Position numbers and translations under genes: made by a program | NCBI RefSeq assembly: GCF_040529055.1 | Contig: NZ_CP132342.1 | Location: forward strand, 1-64,000 | Direction of reading: 5' to 3' | DNA: 64,000 bases | Source of the DNA: Xanthomonas sontii | GTDB lineage: Bacteria > Pseudomonadota > Gammaproteobacteria > Xanthomonadales > Xanthomonadaceae | In this document: piece by piece, positions 27,425 through 36,233 of the stretch | Numbering within the stretch: position 1 is the first letter of the stretch | How the letters are laid out: each line of letters begins with the position of its first letter | Notes under the pieces: generated by a model | Database searches by the model: none | The model's input: the letters and a program-made list of their open reading frames with translations, nothing else | What the model was told of the DNA's origin: nothing

Positions 27425-27558
27425 TTTACGCCGCCGTCACGCGTTATGGGGGAAACCAGGCGGGTATCGGCGCAATTGAATACGCCCGGCATGGATCCAT
27501 AAGGACATATTCCAACGCCATTGCAACTGGAAATACCCGGCGCGAATAAGCCGAATAT

Positions 27559-27587
27559 TTGTCAAGGCGATTCCGCATCATTATGAT
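27559..27587 (+). promoter_or_regulatory. Sigma-70 promoter of the H-NS-like gene
   Basis: TTGTCA (27559-27564) and TATGAT (27582-27587) are exactly 17 bases apart in an unusually AT-rich leader, 52 bases before the start codon of the downstream gene. Confidence 0.6.
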
Positions 27588-27639
27588 TCTGCGCTGCCAG
27601 GGAATGGCGGAAGGCCACCACCCATTTTCCGGAGTAAAG

Positions 27640-28101
27640 ATGACCATCGATCTCAGCGGCCTGTCGGCCAAGCAATTGGGCGCGCTCATCAAGACCGCCA
27701 AGAAGCAGCAGTCCATCGTCGCCAAGCGCACTCCCATCGCCAAGGTCCGCACCCAGCTAACCCGCCTGGCCAAGAGCCACGGCTACAGCATCGAGGAAGT
27801 CTTTGGCGGCGCCCCCGCCGCGCGCGGCCGCAAGGCCGGCAAGCCGGGTCCGAAGCCGGGCCGCAAACTGGGCAAGGTTCCGCCGAAATACCGCAATCCC
27901 GCCAATGCCGCCGAAACCTGGACCGGCCGCGGCAAGCAGCCGCGCTGGCTGGCCGATCTGGTCGCCAAGGGCAAGAAGGTCGACGATTTCCTGATCGCCG
28001 GCGGCGCCGCCAAATCCGCCGCGCCGGCCAAGAAGACCGCCAAGAAGGCGGTCAAGCGCGTCGCCAAGAAGGCCAGCAAGAGCGCTGCGCCGAAGGCCTG
28101 A
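27640..28101 (+). CDS. H-NS family nucleoid protein (Xrv type) with lysine-rich tail
   Basis: 153 aa from ATG 27640 (MTIDLSGLSAKQLG) with GGAGT upstream. The N-terminal 60 residues form the helical oligomerisation region, shorter than in enteric H-NS. The DNA-binding core is recognisable as KYRNPANAAETWTGRGKQPRWL. After it comes a tail of about 35 residues made almost wholly of Lys and Ala, like histone H1 tails. Related Xanthomonas proteins (XrvA/B/C) regulate virulence genes and silence foreign DNA. It is monocistronic, with its own promoter and terminator, as expected for a highly expressed DNA-binding protein. Confidence 0.88.
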   Translation: MTIDLSGLSAKQLGALIKTAKKQQSIVAKRTPIAKVRTQLTRLAKSHGYSIEEVFGGAPAARGRKAGKPGPKPGRKLGKVPPKYRNPANAAETWTGRGKQPRWLADLVAKGKKVDDFLIAGGAAKSAAPAKKTAKKAVKRVAKKASKSAAPKA

Positions 28102-28124
28102 TCCGCCACGGCAACCGCAGTCGA

Positions 28125-28150
28125 AACGCCGGCGCATGCCGGCGTTTTTT
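28125..28150 (+). terminator. Rho-independent terminator of the H-NS-like gene
   Basis: AACGCCGGC, loop GCAT, GCCGGCGTT, then T's. It lies 23 bases beyond the stop and may also serve the convergent gene on the other strand. Confidence 0.9.
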
Positions 28151-28160
28151 ATTGCCGCAT

Positions 28161-29420
28161 TCAAAGATTCTTGCGCGCCGGCACCAACAGATTGCCGAAC
28201 AGCAGGCCGGCGACCAGCGCCATCACGATATTGGTCACCGTCAGCAGCGCCGATTGCCCGCCGAGCACGTCCTGCTGCTGGACCAGGGTCAACAGCCCGC
28301 GCAAGCTGGCACTCCCCGGCACCAGCATGATGATGCCCGGCAACCGGACCAGCGCGCCCGGCCGGTGCACGATGCGTCCGAACAGATTGCCGGCCGCGGT
28401 CAATACCATCGCCGACAGGAAGATGCCGACCGGGCTGCCCCAGGCGTCGCCGGCGAAGCGCGCGATCGCGTAGCCGGCCACCGATGCCGCCATCACGAAC
28501 GGATAATCGCGCAGGCTGGCCTTGAACAGCAGGGCGAACGCATAGGCGGCCACCAGCAGCGAGGCCCATTCCACCCAGCCGTGCTGCGGCCGCGACGCCC
28601 GCACCATCGGCTCCAGGCCCAGCAGTTGCGCCAGGGTCACCGCGATCACCGCGCCGACGGTCAGCTTGACGATGGTGGTGACCGCGCCGGCGAAGCGCGC
28701 CGTGCCCGAGACCCAGTGCTGGCTGGTGAGTTCGTTGACCGCATTGGTCAGCGCCATACCCGGCAGCAGCACCACCAGCGAGGCGATGATCACCGTATTG
28801 AGATTCAGCGGCGCCACGAAACTGGCCACCAGGGTCGCGACGAAACCGGCCAGCAAGGCCGCCAGCGCGTCGTTGGCTTCTTTGGTGGCCGGGCGCTTGT
28901 CGGTGAGCTGGGTGAGCACGCCGATCAGCAGGCCGATGGCGGTGGCGGTGGCGATGTCCAGCCACGGCAGGCGCCACAACCCGGCCACGCCGGCCGCGGC
29001 CAGGCCGAAGCCGAGCACCTGCATCGCCATCCAGCGCCGCCCCGGCGGCTGGTCCAGCTGGCGCAGCGCGGTGTGGCCCTGGGCCACGCTCATGCGCCCG
29101 CTGGCCACGTCGTCGGCGATGCGGTCGGCGACGCTGAGCTTGTGCAGGTCGTTGTCGCCGGGCGCCAGCCGCACCACGCGGGTGATGTCGCTGGAGCCGA
29201 TCGCCTTGGTCGGGTCGCTGAAGCTGAGGATCAGCCCGGTCGGGTTGGACCAGGGTTCGCAGTCCAGGTCCAACTGCTGCGCCAGCGCCACCACCGCCGC
29301 CTCCAGCCGCTGCGCGGTGGTGCCGTAGGTGTGCAGTCGCCCGGCGATGTCGGAGACGAAGGCGATGCGCTGCGCGTAGGTCGCGTTGGCGGAGGGACTG
29401 ACGGTGGGAGCGGCGGGCAT
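28161..29420 (-). CDS. ThrE-family threonine/serine exporter
   Basis: 419 aa from ATG 29420. The N-terminal half is the ThrE (DUF1212) domain: a soluble part (to about residue 130) with QRIAFVSDIAGRLHTYGTTAQRLE, then about five transmembrane helices. The C-terminal half is the ThrB/ThrE_2-like five-helix domain ending with LVPGSASLRGLL. Both halves on one chain is the arrangement of the Corynebacterium exporter. Substrate by homology: small amino acids leaving the cell. It is divergent from the MCE operon across 100 bases. Confidence 0.85.
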   Translation of the reverse strand: MPAAPTVSPSANATYAQRIAFVSDIAGRLHTYGTTAQRLEAAVVALAQQLDLDCEPWSNPTGLILSFSDPTKAIGSSDITRVVRLAPGDNDLHKLSVADRIADDVASGRMSVAQGHTALRQLDQPPGRRWMAMQVLGFGLAAAGVAGLWRLPWLDIATATAIGLLIGVLTQLTDKRPATKEANDALAALLAGFVATLVASFVAPLNLNTVIIASLVVLLPGMALTNAVNELTSQHWVSGTARFAGAVTTIVKLTVGAVIAVTLAQLLGLEPMVRASRPQHGWVEWASLLVAAYAFALLFKASLRDYPFVMAASVAGYAIARFAGDAWGSPVGIFLSAMVLTAAGNLFGRIVHRPGALVRLPGIIMLVPGSASLRGLLTLVQQQDVLGGQSALLTVTNIVMALVAGLLFGNLLVPARKNL

Positions 29421-29520
29421 GTCGGCTAGTATGGCGCGAACGCCGCGCCCGGCCACCCCGTCGCGATCACCACATCTGCAACACGGGCGAAACAGGTATG
29501 CTCGCGCACCGGACGCCCCC

Positions 29521-30633
29521 ATGATCGAACCGCAACCGCCCAAACTCAGCCAGGACGACCGAGACCCCTCGCGGGTGCGGCTGACCGGCAGTTGGACCCT
29601 GGCCACGGCCCTGGCCTCCTCGGAAGTGCTGCGCGGCATGCCGGCCGGCACCACCGGCATCGACGCCAGCGGCATCGGCCAGCTGGATTCGGCCGGGGTG
29701 CTGCAACTGATGCGCTACGCCACCCGCAACGGCATCGCCCACGAGGCGCTGGATTTCCGCCAGGATCACCGCGCCCTGGTCTCGACCATCGAGGACGTGG
29801 CCGACGACCGCCCCAAGCGCAAGCGCGACTACGGTTTCGCCGCGGCGCTGGAGCGCCTGGGCTACGCGGTGCACCGCAACGGCAAGGAAATCGTCGCCCT
29901 GGTCGGCTTCCTCGGCGAGACCCTGGTCAAGCTGCTGCGGCTGCTGCACGCGCCGCGCCGGTTCCGCCTGACCGCCACCGTGCACCACATGGAGCAAGTC
30001 GGCCTGGACGCGGTGCCGCTGGTGGCGCTGCTGTCGTATCTGGTCGGCGCGGTGATCGCCTTCCTCGGCTCCACGATCCTGCGCGACTTCGGCGCCGAGA
30101 TCTACGTGGTGGAACTGGTCAGCATCGCCTTCCTGCGCGAGTTCGCGGTGCTGCTGACCGCGATCGTGCTGGCCGGGCGCACCGCCAGCGCGTTCACCGC
30201 GCAGATCGGCGCGATGAAGGCGCGCGAGGAGGTCGATGCGATCCAGACCCTGGGCCTGGACCCGATGGATCTGCTGGTGATCCCGCGGCTGGTGGCGCTG
30301 CTGCTGATGCTGCCGCTGCTGACCTTCGTGGCGATGATCGCCGGTCTGGCCGGCGGCGTCACCGTCGGCGCCTTCGACCTGGGCATCCCGCCGCAGATGT
30401 ACCTGGCGCGCATGCACGACACCATCCAGATCCGGCACATGCTGGTGGGCCTGTCCAAGGCGCCGATCTTCGCCATCGTGATCGGCCTGATCGGCTGCCT
30501 GGAGGGACTGCGCGTGGAAGGCACCGCGCAGTCCGTCGGCGAGCGCACCACCTCCAGCGTGGTACAGACGATCTCGCTGGTGATCATCATCGACGCGATC
30601 GCCGCGCTGTGGTTCATGAACATGGGGTGGTGA
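29521..30633 (+). CDS. MlaE-type lipid ABC transporter permease with N-terminal STAS domain
   Basis: 370 aa. Residues 1-95 form a STAS-like domain (GIDASGIGQLDSAGVLQLM). From about residue 110 comes the MlaE/YrbE permease with its conserved LREFAVLLTAIVLAGRTASAFTAQ and GAMKAREEVDAIQTLGLDPM segments. It is the first gene of permease, ATPase, MCE protein and lipoprotein, an inner-membrane complex moving phospholipids across the envelope. The gene order and the fused STAS domain differ from the canonical mlaFEDCB operon, so this is probably a separate Mla-like system. Confidence 0.92.
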   Translation: MIEPQPPKLSQDDRDPSRVRLTGSWTLATALASSEVLRGMPAGTTGIDASGIGQLDSAGVLQLMRYATRNGIAHEALDFRQDHRALVSTIEDVADDRPKRKRDYGFAAALERLGYAVHRNGKEIVALVGFLGETLVKLLRLLHAPRRFRLTATVHHMEQVGLDAVPLVALLSYLVGAVIAFLGSTILRDFGAEIYVVELVSIAFLREFAVLLTAIVLAGRTASAFTAQIGAMKAREEVDAIQTLGLDPMDLLVIPRLVALLLMLPLLTFVAMIAGLAGGVTVGAFDLGIPPQMYLARMHDTIQIRHMLVGLSKAPIFAIVIGLIGCLEGLRVEGTAQSVGERTTSSVVQTISLVIIIDAIAALWFMNMGW

Positions 30634-30642
30634 CGTGAAGCC

Positions 30643-30747
30643 GGGAATCGGGAGTGGGGAATCGGGAATCGGAAAAGCTGGCGGCGTCCGCGACGCTGGC
30701 CAGGAGTGCACGCTTTGACCATTCCCGATTCCCCACTCCCGAATCCC
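30643..30747. repeat. Heptamer-arm palindromic element spanning the start of the ATPase gene (copy G)
   Basis: Four units (30643-30670), a 49-nt spacer starting GGAAAAGC, and four inverted units (30720-30747). The spacer carries an AGGAG and the start codon of the downstream gene; the right arm encodes its first residues. Confidence 0.85.
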
Positions 30748-31536
30748 GAGCAAGACCTCGCCATCTCCGTCCGCGGCCTGGTCAATCGCTTCGGCAGCCA
30801 GACCGTGCACGAGGACCTGGACCTGGACGTGCGCCGCGGCGAGATCCTCGGCGTGGTCGGCGGATCGGGCACCGGCAAGTCGGTGCTGATGCGCACCATC
30901 CTCGGCCTGCGCGAGCCCGATGCCGGCAAGATCCAGGTGCTCGGCGTGGATACCGATTCCGGCCGCCGCGCCGATCGCCTGCACGTGGAGCGCAACACCG
31001 GCGTGCTGTTCCAGGACGGCGCGCTGTTCTCCTCGCTGACCGTCGGCGAGAACGTGCAGGTGCCGCTGAAGGAGCATTTCGGCGAACTGCCCGACAGCTG
31101 GCATTACGAGCTGGCGCTGCTGAAGGTGAAGCTGGCCGGCCTGCCCGCCGATGCATTGAACAAGCTGCCCTCGCAGCTGTCCGGCGGCATGCGCAAGCGC
31201 GCCGGGCTGGCGCGTGCGCTGGCGCTGGACCCGCCCCTGTTGTTCCTGGACGAACCCACCGCCGGCCTGGACCCGATCGGCGCGGCCGCCTTCGACCGGC
31301 TGATCCGCACCCTGCAGGAAGCGCTGGGCCTGACCGTGTTCCTCATCACCCACGACCTGGACACCTTGTACGCTATCTGCGACCGCGTGGCGGTGCTGGC
31401 CGACCGCAAGGTCATCGCCAACGCGCCGCTGGCCGAGATCGAGCAAGTGGACCATCCGTGGATCCAAGAGTATTTCCACGGCCCGCGCGCCCGCGCCGCG
31501 CGCGATGCCAAGACCGCCTGGACCGAGACCCCCTGA
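30715..31536 (+). CDS. MlaF-type lipid ABC transporter ATP-binding protein
   Basis: 273 aa from TTG 30715, placed eight bases after AGGAG; an in-frame GTG at 30706 overlaps that AGGAG and is less likely. Walker A is GGSGTGKSVLM, the signature is LSGGMRKRAGLARAL and Walker B is LLFLDEPTAGLDP, with the switch His in LITHDLDT. It powers the permease encoded just upstream. Residues 2-11 (TIPDSPLPNP) are the translated arm of the palindromic element 30643-30747; the conserved fold begins at about residue 16. Confidence 0.92.
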   Translation: MTIPDSPLPNPEQDLAISVRGLVNRFGSQTVHEDLDLDVRRGEILGVVGGSGTGKSVLMRTILGLREPDAGKIQVLGVDTDSGRRADRLHVERNTGVLFQDGALFSSLTVGENVQVPLKEHFGELPDSWHYELALLKVKLAGLPADALNKLPSQLSGGMRKRAGLARALALDPPLLFLDEPTAGLDPIGAAAFDRLIRTLQEALGLTVFLITHDLDTLYAICDRVAVLADRKVIANAPLAEIEQVDHPWIQEYFHGPRARAARDAKTAWTETP

Positions 31537-31540
31537 GCCC

Positions 31541-32467
31541 ATGGAAACCAAAGCCAATTACGTGCTGATCGGCGCCTTCACCATCGTGGTGGGGATCGCG
31601 CTGCTGCTGTTCGGACTCTGGGCCGCCAAGTATTCCTCCGACCGCACCTGGCAGGAATACCGCGTGGTGTTCCGCGAGGCGGTGACCGGCCTGTCGGTCG
31701 GCAGCCCGGTGCAGTACAACGGCATCGCGGTGGGCTCGATCACCGAGCTGACCCTGGCGCCGAACGATCCGCGCCAGGTGGTGGCGCGGATCCGGGTCAA
31801 CTCGACCACGCCGATCAAGAGCGACACCCGCGCCAAGCTGGGCATCACCAGCCTGACCGGCCCGTCGATCATCCAACTGTCCGGCGGCACCCCGGAAGCG
31901 CCGGCGCTGACCTCGATCGACAACAGCGATGCGCCGATCATCCAGACCACGCCCTCGGCGCTGCAGAACATCACCGACACCGCCAACCGCATCGTCGAGC
32001 GCCTGGACGAGGTGCTCAGCGACCGCAACGTCGCCAGCATCACCGCCACCCTGCACAACCTGGAGACCATCAGCGGCGGCCTGGCCGACCGCGACCAGGG
32101 CATGCAGTCGCTGATCGTCAGCGCGCGCGATGCGGCGCGCAACCTCGACACCACGCTCAAGACCACCAACGGCACCATCCAGCGCCTGGACCAGAACCTG
32201 GTGCAGCAGTTGCCGCCGATCCTGGACAAGCTGGAGGACACGCTGAGCAAGCTGGATTCGGCCGCCGGCAATGCCGACAAGATCCTTGGCGAGAACCGCT
32301 CGGCGATCAACAGCTTCGCCAACGACGGCCTCGGCCAGCTCGGCCCGACCCTGACCGAACTGCGTGGCCTGATCCGCGACCTGCGCCGGGTCAGCGACCG
32401 CCTGGACAACAACCCCGCGCGCTACCTGCTCGGCCGCGACGCCCCGAAGGAGTTCAAACCCAAATGA
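31541..32467 (+). CDS. MCE (MlaD-like) substrate-binding protein with long helical C-terminus
   Basis: 308 aa anchored by one N-terminal transmembrane helix (about 8-28). A single MCE domain follows (about 40-117: FREAVTGLSVGSPVQYNGIA…LTGPSIIQLSGG). The remaining 170 residues are predicted largely helical with heptad-like spacing (LEDTLSKLDSAAGNADKIL and similar). E. coli MlaD is only 183 aa and lacks this region. The length recalls proteins such as PqiB that build a tunnel across the periplasm. It starts four bases after the ATPase gene and overlaps the next gene by ATGA. Confidence 0.9.
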   Translation: METKANYVLIGAFTIVVGIALLLFGLWAAKYSSDRTWQEYRVVFREAVTGLSVGSPVQYNGIAVGSITELTLAPNDPRQVVARIRVNSTTPIKSDTRAKLGITSLTGPSIIQLSGGTPEAPALTSIDNSDAPIIQTTPSALQNITDTANRIVERLDEVLSDRNVASITATLHNLETISGGLADRDQGMQSLIVSARDAARNLDTTLKTTNGTIQRLDQNLVQQLPPILDKLEDTLSKLDSAAGNADKILGENRSAINSFANDGLGQLGPTLTELRGLIRDLRRVSDRLDNNPARYLLGRDAPKEFKPK

Positions 32468-33138
32468 AGCCGATGCGCGCCTTCCTCCTGCTCGCCGTGC
32501 CGGCCCTGCTGCTGGCCGGCTGCTCGCTGCCCGGCGGCAACAAGGAGCCGGTGACGATCTACGCGCCAGACGTGCGGGTCACGGCCGACCCGGCCTGGCC
32601 GCAGGTGAGCTGGCAACTGGCGCTGACCAAGCCCAGCGCCGCGCGCGTGGTCGACAGTTCGCGCATCGCGGTGCGGCCGACGCCCGACGAACTGCAGGTA
32701 TATGGCGGCGTAAGTTGGGCGCAACCGGCCACCGACATGCTCGAGGACATGCTGCTGCGCGCGTTCGAGGATTCCGGGCGCATTCCGGGCGTGGCCCGGC
32801 TCGGCACCGGCATCCGCGCCGACTACAAGCTGCTGCTGGACCTGCGCCGTTTCGAATCGGACTACGCCGGGCGCGCGGTGCCGTCGGCCACCATCGAACT
32901 CAACGCCAAGCTGCTGTACAGCGCCGACCAGCGCGTGGTCGCCTCGCGCACCTTCCTGGTGACCCAGCCCGCCGCCGGCACAGCCGAATCGCAGGTGGTC
33001 GACGCCTTCGGCCAGGCCATGTCGCAACTCGGCCACGACGTGGTCGGCTGGACCCTGCAGCAGGGCCAGGCCGACGCCGCCACCGCGCTGGCGCCCAGCG
33101 TGCCGCCGCCGGCCAGCCAGAAGCCGCCGCGGCGCTGA
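32464..33138 (+). CDS. PqiC-like ABC transport auxiliary lipoprotein
   Basis: 224 aa, beginning within the stop of the MCE gene (ATGA). The lipobox LLAGC (Cys at about residue 20) marks an outer-membrane lipoprotein. The body matches the ABC_trans_aux family: TIYAPDVRV, then SSRIAVRPTPDELQVYGGVSWA and YKLLLDLRRFESDY. By analogy with PqiC it would cap the helical tube of the MCE protein at the outer membrane. The Pro/Lys-rich tail is probably disordered. Confidence 0.87.
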   Translation: MKPMRAFLLLAVPALLLAGCSLPGGNKEPVTIYAPDVRVTADPAWPQVSWQLALTKPSAARVVDSSRIAVRPTPDELQVYGGVSWAQPATDMLEDMLLRAFEDSGRIPGVARLGTGIRADYKLLLDLRRFESDYAGRAVPSATIELNAKLLYSADQRVVASRTFLVTQPAAGTAESQVVDAFGQAMSQLGHDVVGWTLQQGQADAATALAPSVPPPASQKPPRR

Positions 33139-33141
33139 TGG

Positions 33142-33886
33142 CTCCCCTCTCCCACCGGGAGAGGGGTCGGGGGTGAGGGTGCGACGGCCGCGGAGCCGTC
33201 TTCTCCAGACACCTCCCCAGCCACCCGGCCCTCATCCGCCCCTTTGGGGCACCTTCCCCCAAAAAGGGGGCCGTGGTCCCGGCGGGAGAAGGGATCACAG
33301 CTTCGCTCCCCTCTCCCACCGGGAGAGGGGTCGGGGGTGAGGGTGCGACGGCCGCGGAGCCGTCTTCTCCAGACACCTCCCTAGCCACCCAACCCTCATC
33401 CGCCCCTTCGGGGCACCTTCTCCCAAAGGGAGAAGGATCACGGCTTCGCTCCCCTCTCCCACCGGGAGAGGGGTCGGGGGTGAGGGTGCGGCGGCCGCAG
33501 AGCCGTCTTCCCCAGACACCTCCCTGGCAACCCGACCCTCATCCGCCCCTTCGGGGCACCTTCTCCCAAAGGGAGAAGGAATCAAGGCTTCGCTCCCCTC
33601 TCCCACCGGGAGAGGGGTCAGGGGTGAGGGTGCGACGACCGCGGAGCCGTCTTCTCCAGACACATCCCTGGCAACCCGACCCTCATCCGCCCCTTCGGGG
33701 CACCTTCTCCCAAAGGGAGAAGAAATCAAGGCTTCGCTCCCCTCTCCCACCGGGAGAGGGGCCGGGGTGAGGGTGCGGCGGCCGCGGAGTCAGTTCCCCA
33801 GACACCTCTCCAGCCACCCGAACCTCATCCGCCCCTTCGGGGCACCTTCCCCCAAAAAGGGGGCCGTGGTCCCGGCGTGAGCGTGA
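33142..33886. repeat. Tandem array: five copies of a 144-bp two-hairpin repeat
   Basis: Unit starts (CTCCCCTCTCCCACCGGGAG) are at 33142, 33306, 33449, 33593 and 33737, spaced 164, 143, 144 and 144 bases. Each unit carries one hairpin at its start (CCTCTCCC-ACC-GGGAGAGG) and another near its end (CTTCTCCC-AAA-GGGAGAAG), plus a conserved middle. The first and last units hold a variant end with a run of A and G. It fills the gap between the convergent lipoprotein and alkB-like genes. Single units of this type are common between Xanthomonas genes to my knowledge; a five-unit run is less usual. Confidence 0.9.
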
Positions 33887-33900
33887 GAAGGGAGGCGCCA

Positions 33901-34476
33901 TCACACGATCCTGCGGAAGGTCAGATTGATCCGCTCCCCCACCGGCTTGGCCGTACGCGGCAGCGCATGCCTGTACAGGCGCTGGGTCTCGCCCGCCATC
34001 AGCAACAGCCCGCCGGAGGTCAGTTCCAGCGCCTGGCGCAGTACCGGCTCCCGACGATGGCGCAGCACGAAGCGACGCGTCGCACCCAGGCTCAGCGAGG
34101 CGATCACCGGCGTCGGACCGAGTTCGCGCTCGTCGTCGCTGTGCCAGCCCATGGCGTCGCGGCCGTCGCGGTAACGATTGGCGAGCACGCTGTTGAACGC
34201 CACCCCGGTCTCGGCCGCCAAGCGCGCGCGCAGCGGCAGCAGCGCCGCTGGCCACGGATGCGGCGCGAAGCGGGTGCCGGAATAACGGTAGCTGGCGTCG
34301 GCGTCGCCGATCCAGCAGCTCAGCCGCGGCGAATCGACCAGCTTGCCGAACAGGCGGATCCGGTGCACCTCCCACGGCACGTCCTGCAGCAACTGCGCGC
34401 ACAGTGCCGCCGCCACGGCCGGGTCCAGCCACTCGGGATACCAGCGCAGATCGGCGCCAGGCAGGTCCAGTTCCAT
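33901..34476 (-). CDS. AlkB-like 2-oxoglutarate/Fe(II) dioxygenase
   Basis: 191 aa of the ALKBH2/3-like type that removes alkyl groups from nucleic acid bases. The iron ligands appear in GWHSDDERELG (H-x-D) and a later His in RLYRHALPR. The 2-oxoglutarate-binding arginines are in ERINLTFRRI at the C-terminus. NRYRDGRDAMGWH and SLSLGATRRFVLRHR are characteristic. It is a stand-alone gene ending beside the repeat array. Confidence 0.9.
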   Translation of the reverse strand: MELDLPGADLRWYPEWLDPAVAAALCAQLLQDVPWEVHRIRLFGKLVDSPRLSCWIGDADASYRYSGTRFAPHPWPAALLPLRARLAAETGVAFNSVLANRYRDGRDAMGWHSDDERELGPTPVIASLSLGATRRFVLRHRREPVLRQALELTSGGLLLMAGETQRLYRHALPRTAKPVGERINLTFRRIV

Positions 34477-34589
34477 CGCGCCACGCTAGCATGTCGGCGA
34501 CCACCATACGCCGGCGTGCGGAATTTGCCCCTTCACGCGCAAACCCTGAAAATGCAGGCAGCCAGAACGAGCCAACGGGAGCGGAGCAG

Positions 34590-36233
34590 ATGACGGGAAC
34601 CGAGGGCGGCGCCAACGCGCCGCAGCCAGTGGAGCGCGACGTCATGGAATACGACGTCGTCACCGTCGGCGCAGGCCCGGCCGGGTTGGCGTTCGCGATC
34701 CGGCTCAAGCAGCTCAACCCCGACATCTCGGTCTGCGTGATCGAGAAAGCCAGCACCATCGGCGCGCACATCCTGTCCGGCGCGGTGATCGAACCGGCGC
34801 CGCTGGATGCGCTGCTGCCGGGCTGGCGCGACAACCCGCCGCCGATCTGCGTGCCGGCGGCCGAGGACGAGTTCTGGTACCTGAGCAAGGACGGCGGGCA
34901 CAAGTTCCCGATGGTGCCGCCGGGCATGCGCAACCACGGCAACTTCATCGTCAGCCTCGGCGCGATGTGCGCCTGGCTGGCGCCGCAGGCCGAGGCGCTG
35001 GGCGTGGAGATCTACCCCGGCTTCGCCGCCGCCGAGACCCTGCACGCCGAGGACGGCACGGTGCTGGGCGTGCGCATCGGCGACATGGGCGTGGCCAAGG
35101 ACGGATCGCACAAGCCCGGCTACACCGCCGGCATCGACATCCGCGCCAAGGTCACGGTGCTGGCCGAAGGCGCGCGCGGGCATCTGACCAAGCGCCTGAT
35201 CGCGCGCTTCGCGCTCGACGCCGGGCACGATCCGCAAGCCTTCTCGATCGGCATCAAGGAGCTGTGGCAGCTGCCCGAAGGCCGGGTCAGCCCCGGCAAG
35301 ATCGTGCACACCCTCGGTTGGCCGGCCGACAGCAAGACCTATGGCGGCAGCTTCCTGTATCACCTGGAGAACAACCAGGTGGCGCTCGGCTACGTCAGCG
35401 GCCTGGACTACCACGACCCCGAATACCGCCCGTGGGAGGCCTTCCAGCAGTGGAAGAACCACCCGATGATGAAGTCGCTGCTGGAAGGCGGCACCATCCT
35501 CTCGGCCGGCGCGCGCGCCATCGCCAGCGGCGGCTGGCAGTCGCTGCCGAAGGTGGAGATGCCCGGCGCGCTGCTGATCGGCGACACCGCCGGCCTGCTC
35601 AACGTGCCCAAGATCAAGGGTACCCACCAGGCGATCCGCAGCGGCATGCTCGCCGCCGAACACCTCGCCGCCGGTGCCGCGCTGGACCCGGCCGGCTTCG
35701 ACGCGCGCCTGCGCAACTCCGAAGTGATGGCCGAGCTCCGTCAGGTACGCAACATCAAGCCCGGCTTCAAGAAGGGGCTGTGGTTCGGCCTGCTCAACGG
35801 CGCCTGGGAAACCCTGGTCAAGGGCGCCTCGCCGTGGACGCTGAAGGTCGGTGCCGACTGGAAGAGCCTGGACCGGCTCGGCGAGCACGAGCAACCCAAG
35901 CGCGACTACGTGCAGCGCGAGCTGGCGCCGCGCGACCGCCTGCAGGGCGTGTACTTCGCCGCCACCGAGCACGACGAGGACCAGCCGGTGCACCTGCACG
36001 TGCTGGATCCGCAGATCTGCGTGACCCGCTGCACCGAGGAATACGGCAACCCCTGCACGCGCTTCTGCCCGGCGGCGGTGTACGAGATCGTCGACGACGC
36101 GGCCGGCAAGCGCCTGCAGATCAACGCCGCCAACTGCGTGCACTGCAAGACCTGCGACATCAAGGATCCCTACGCGATCATCAACTGGGTGACGCCGGAA
36201 GGCGGCTCCGGGCCGAATTACCAGAACCTGTGA
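34590..36233 (+). CDS. Electron transfer flavoprotein-ubiquinone oxidoreductase
   Basis: Passes electrons from reduced ETF to ubiquinone at the inner membrane. 547 aa from ATG 34590 after GGAG. The FAD-binding GAGPAGLAFAIRLKQ lies near the N-terminus and the ubiquinone/FAD domain runs through GDTAGLLNVPKIKGTHQAIRSG. The 4Fe-4S cluster cysteines are in TRCTEEYGNPCTRFCP and NCVHCKTCDIKDP near the end. Its electron donors, etfB and etfA, lie 10 kb away at 46405-48089. The stop overlaps the GTG start of the following polysaccharide gene. Confidence 0.95.
   Translation: MTGTEGGANAPQPVERDVMEYDVVTVGAGPAGLAFAIRLKQLNPDISVCVIEKASTIGAHILSGAVIEPAPLDALLPGWRDNPPPICVPAAEDEFWYLSKDGGHKFPMVPPGMRNHGNFIVSLGAMCAWLAPQAEALGVEIYPGFAAAETLHAEDGTVLGVRIGDMGVAKDGSHKPGYTAGIDIRAKVTVLAEGARGHLTKRLIARFALDAGHDPQAFSIGIKELWQLPEGRVSPGKIVHTLGWPADSKTYGGSFLYHLENNQVALGYVSGLDYHDPEYRPWEAFQQWKNHPMMKSLLEGGTILSAGARAIASGGWQSLPKVEMPGALLIGDTAGLLNVPKIKGTHQAIRSGMLAAEHLAAGAALDPAGFDARLRNSEVMAELRQVRNIKPGFKKGLWFGLLNGAWETLVKGASPWTLKVGADWKSLDRLGEHEQPKRDYVQRELAPRDRLQGVYFAATEHDEDQPVHLHVLDPQICVTRCTEEYGNPCTRFCPAAVYEIVDDAAGKRLQINAANCVHCKTCDIKDPYAIINWVTPEGGSGPNYQNL

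Noticed and set aside
33273..33770. Repetitive open frames on both strands of the 144-bp array
   Set aside because: They arise because the period is a multiple of three. They have no start signals and translate to low-complexity Pro/Gly/Arg repeats.
33142..33886. CRISPR array
   Set aside because: Whole 144-bp units repeat, with no short identical repeats separating unique spacers, and no cas genes are nearby.
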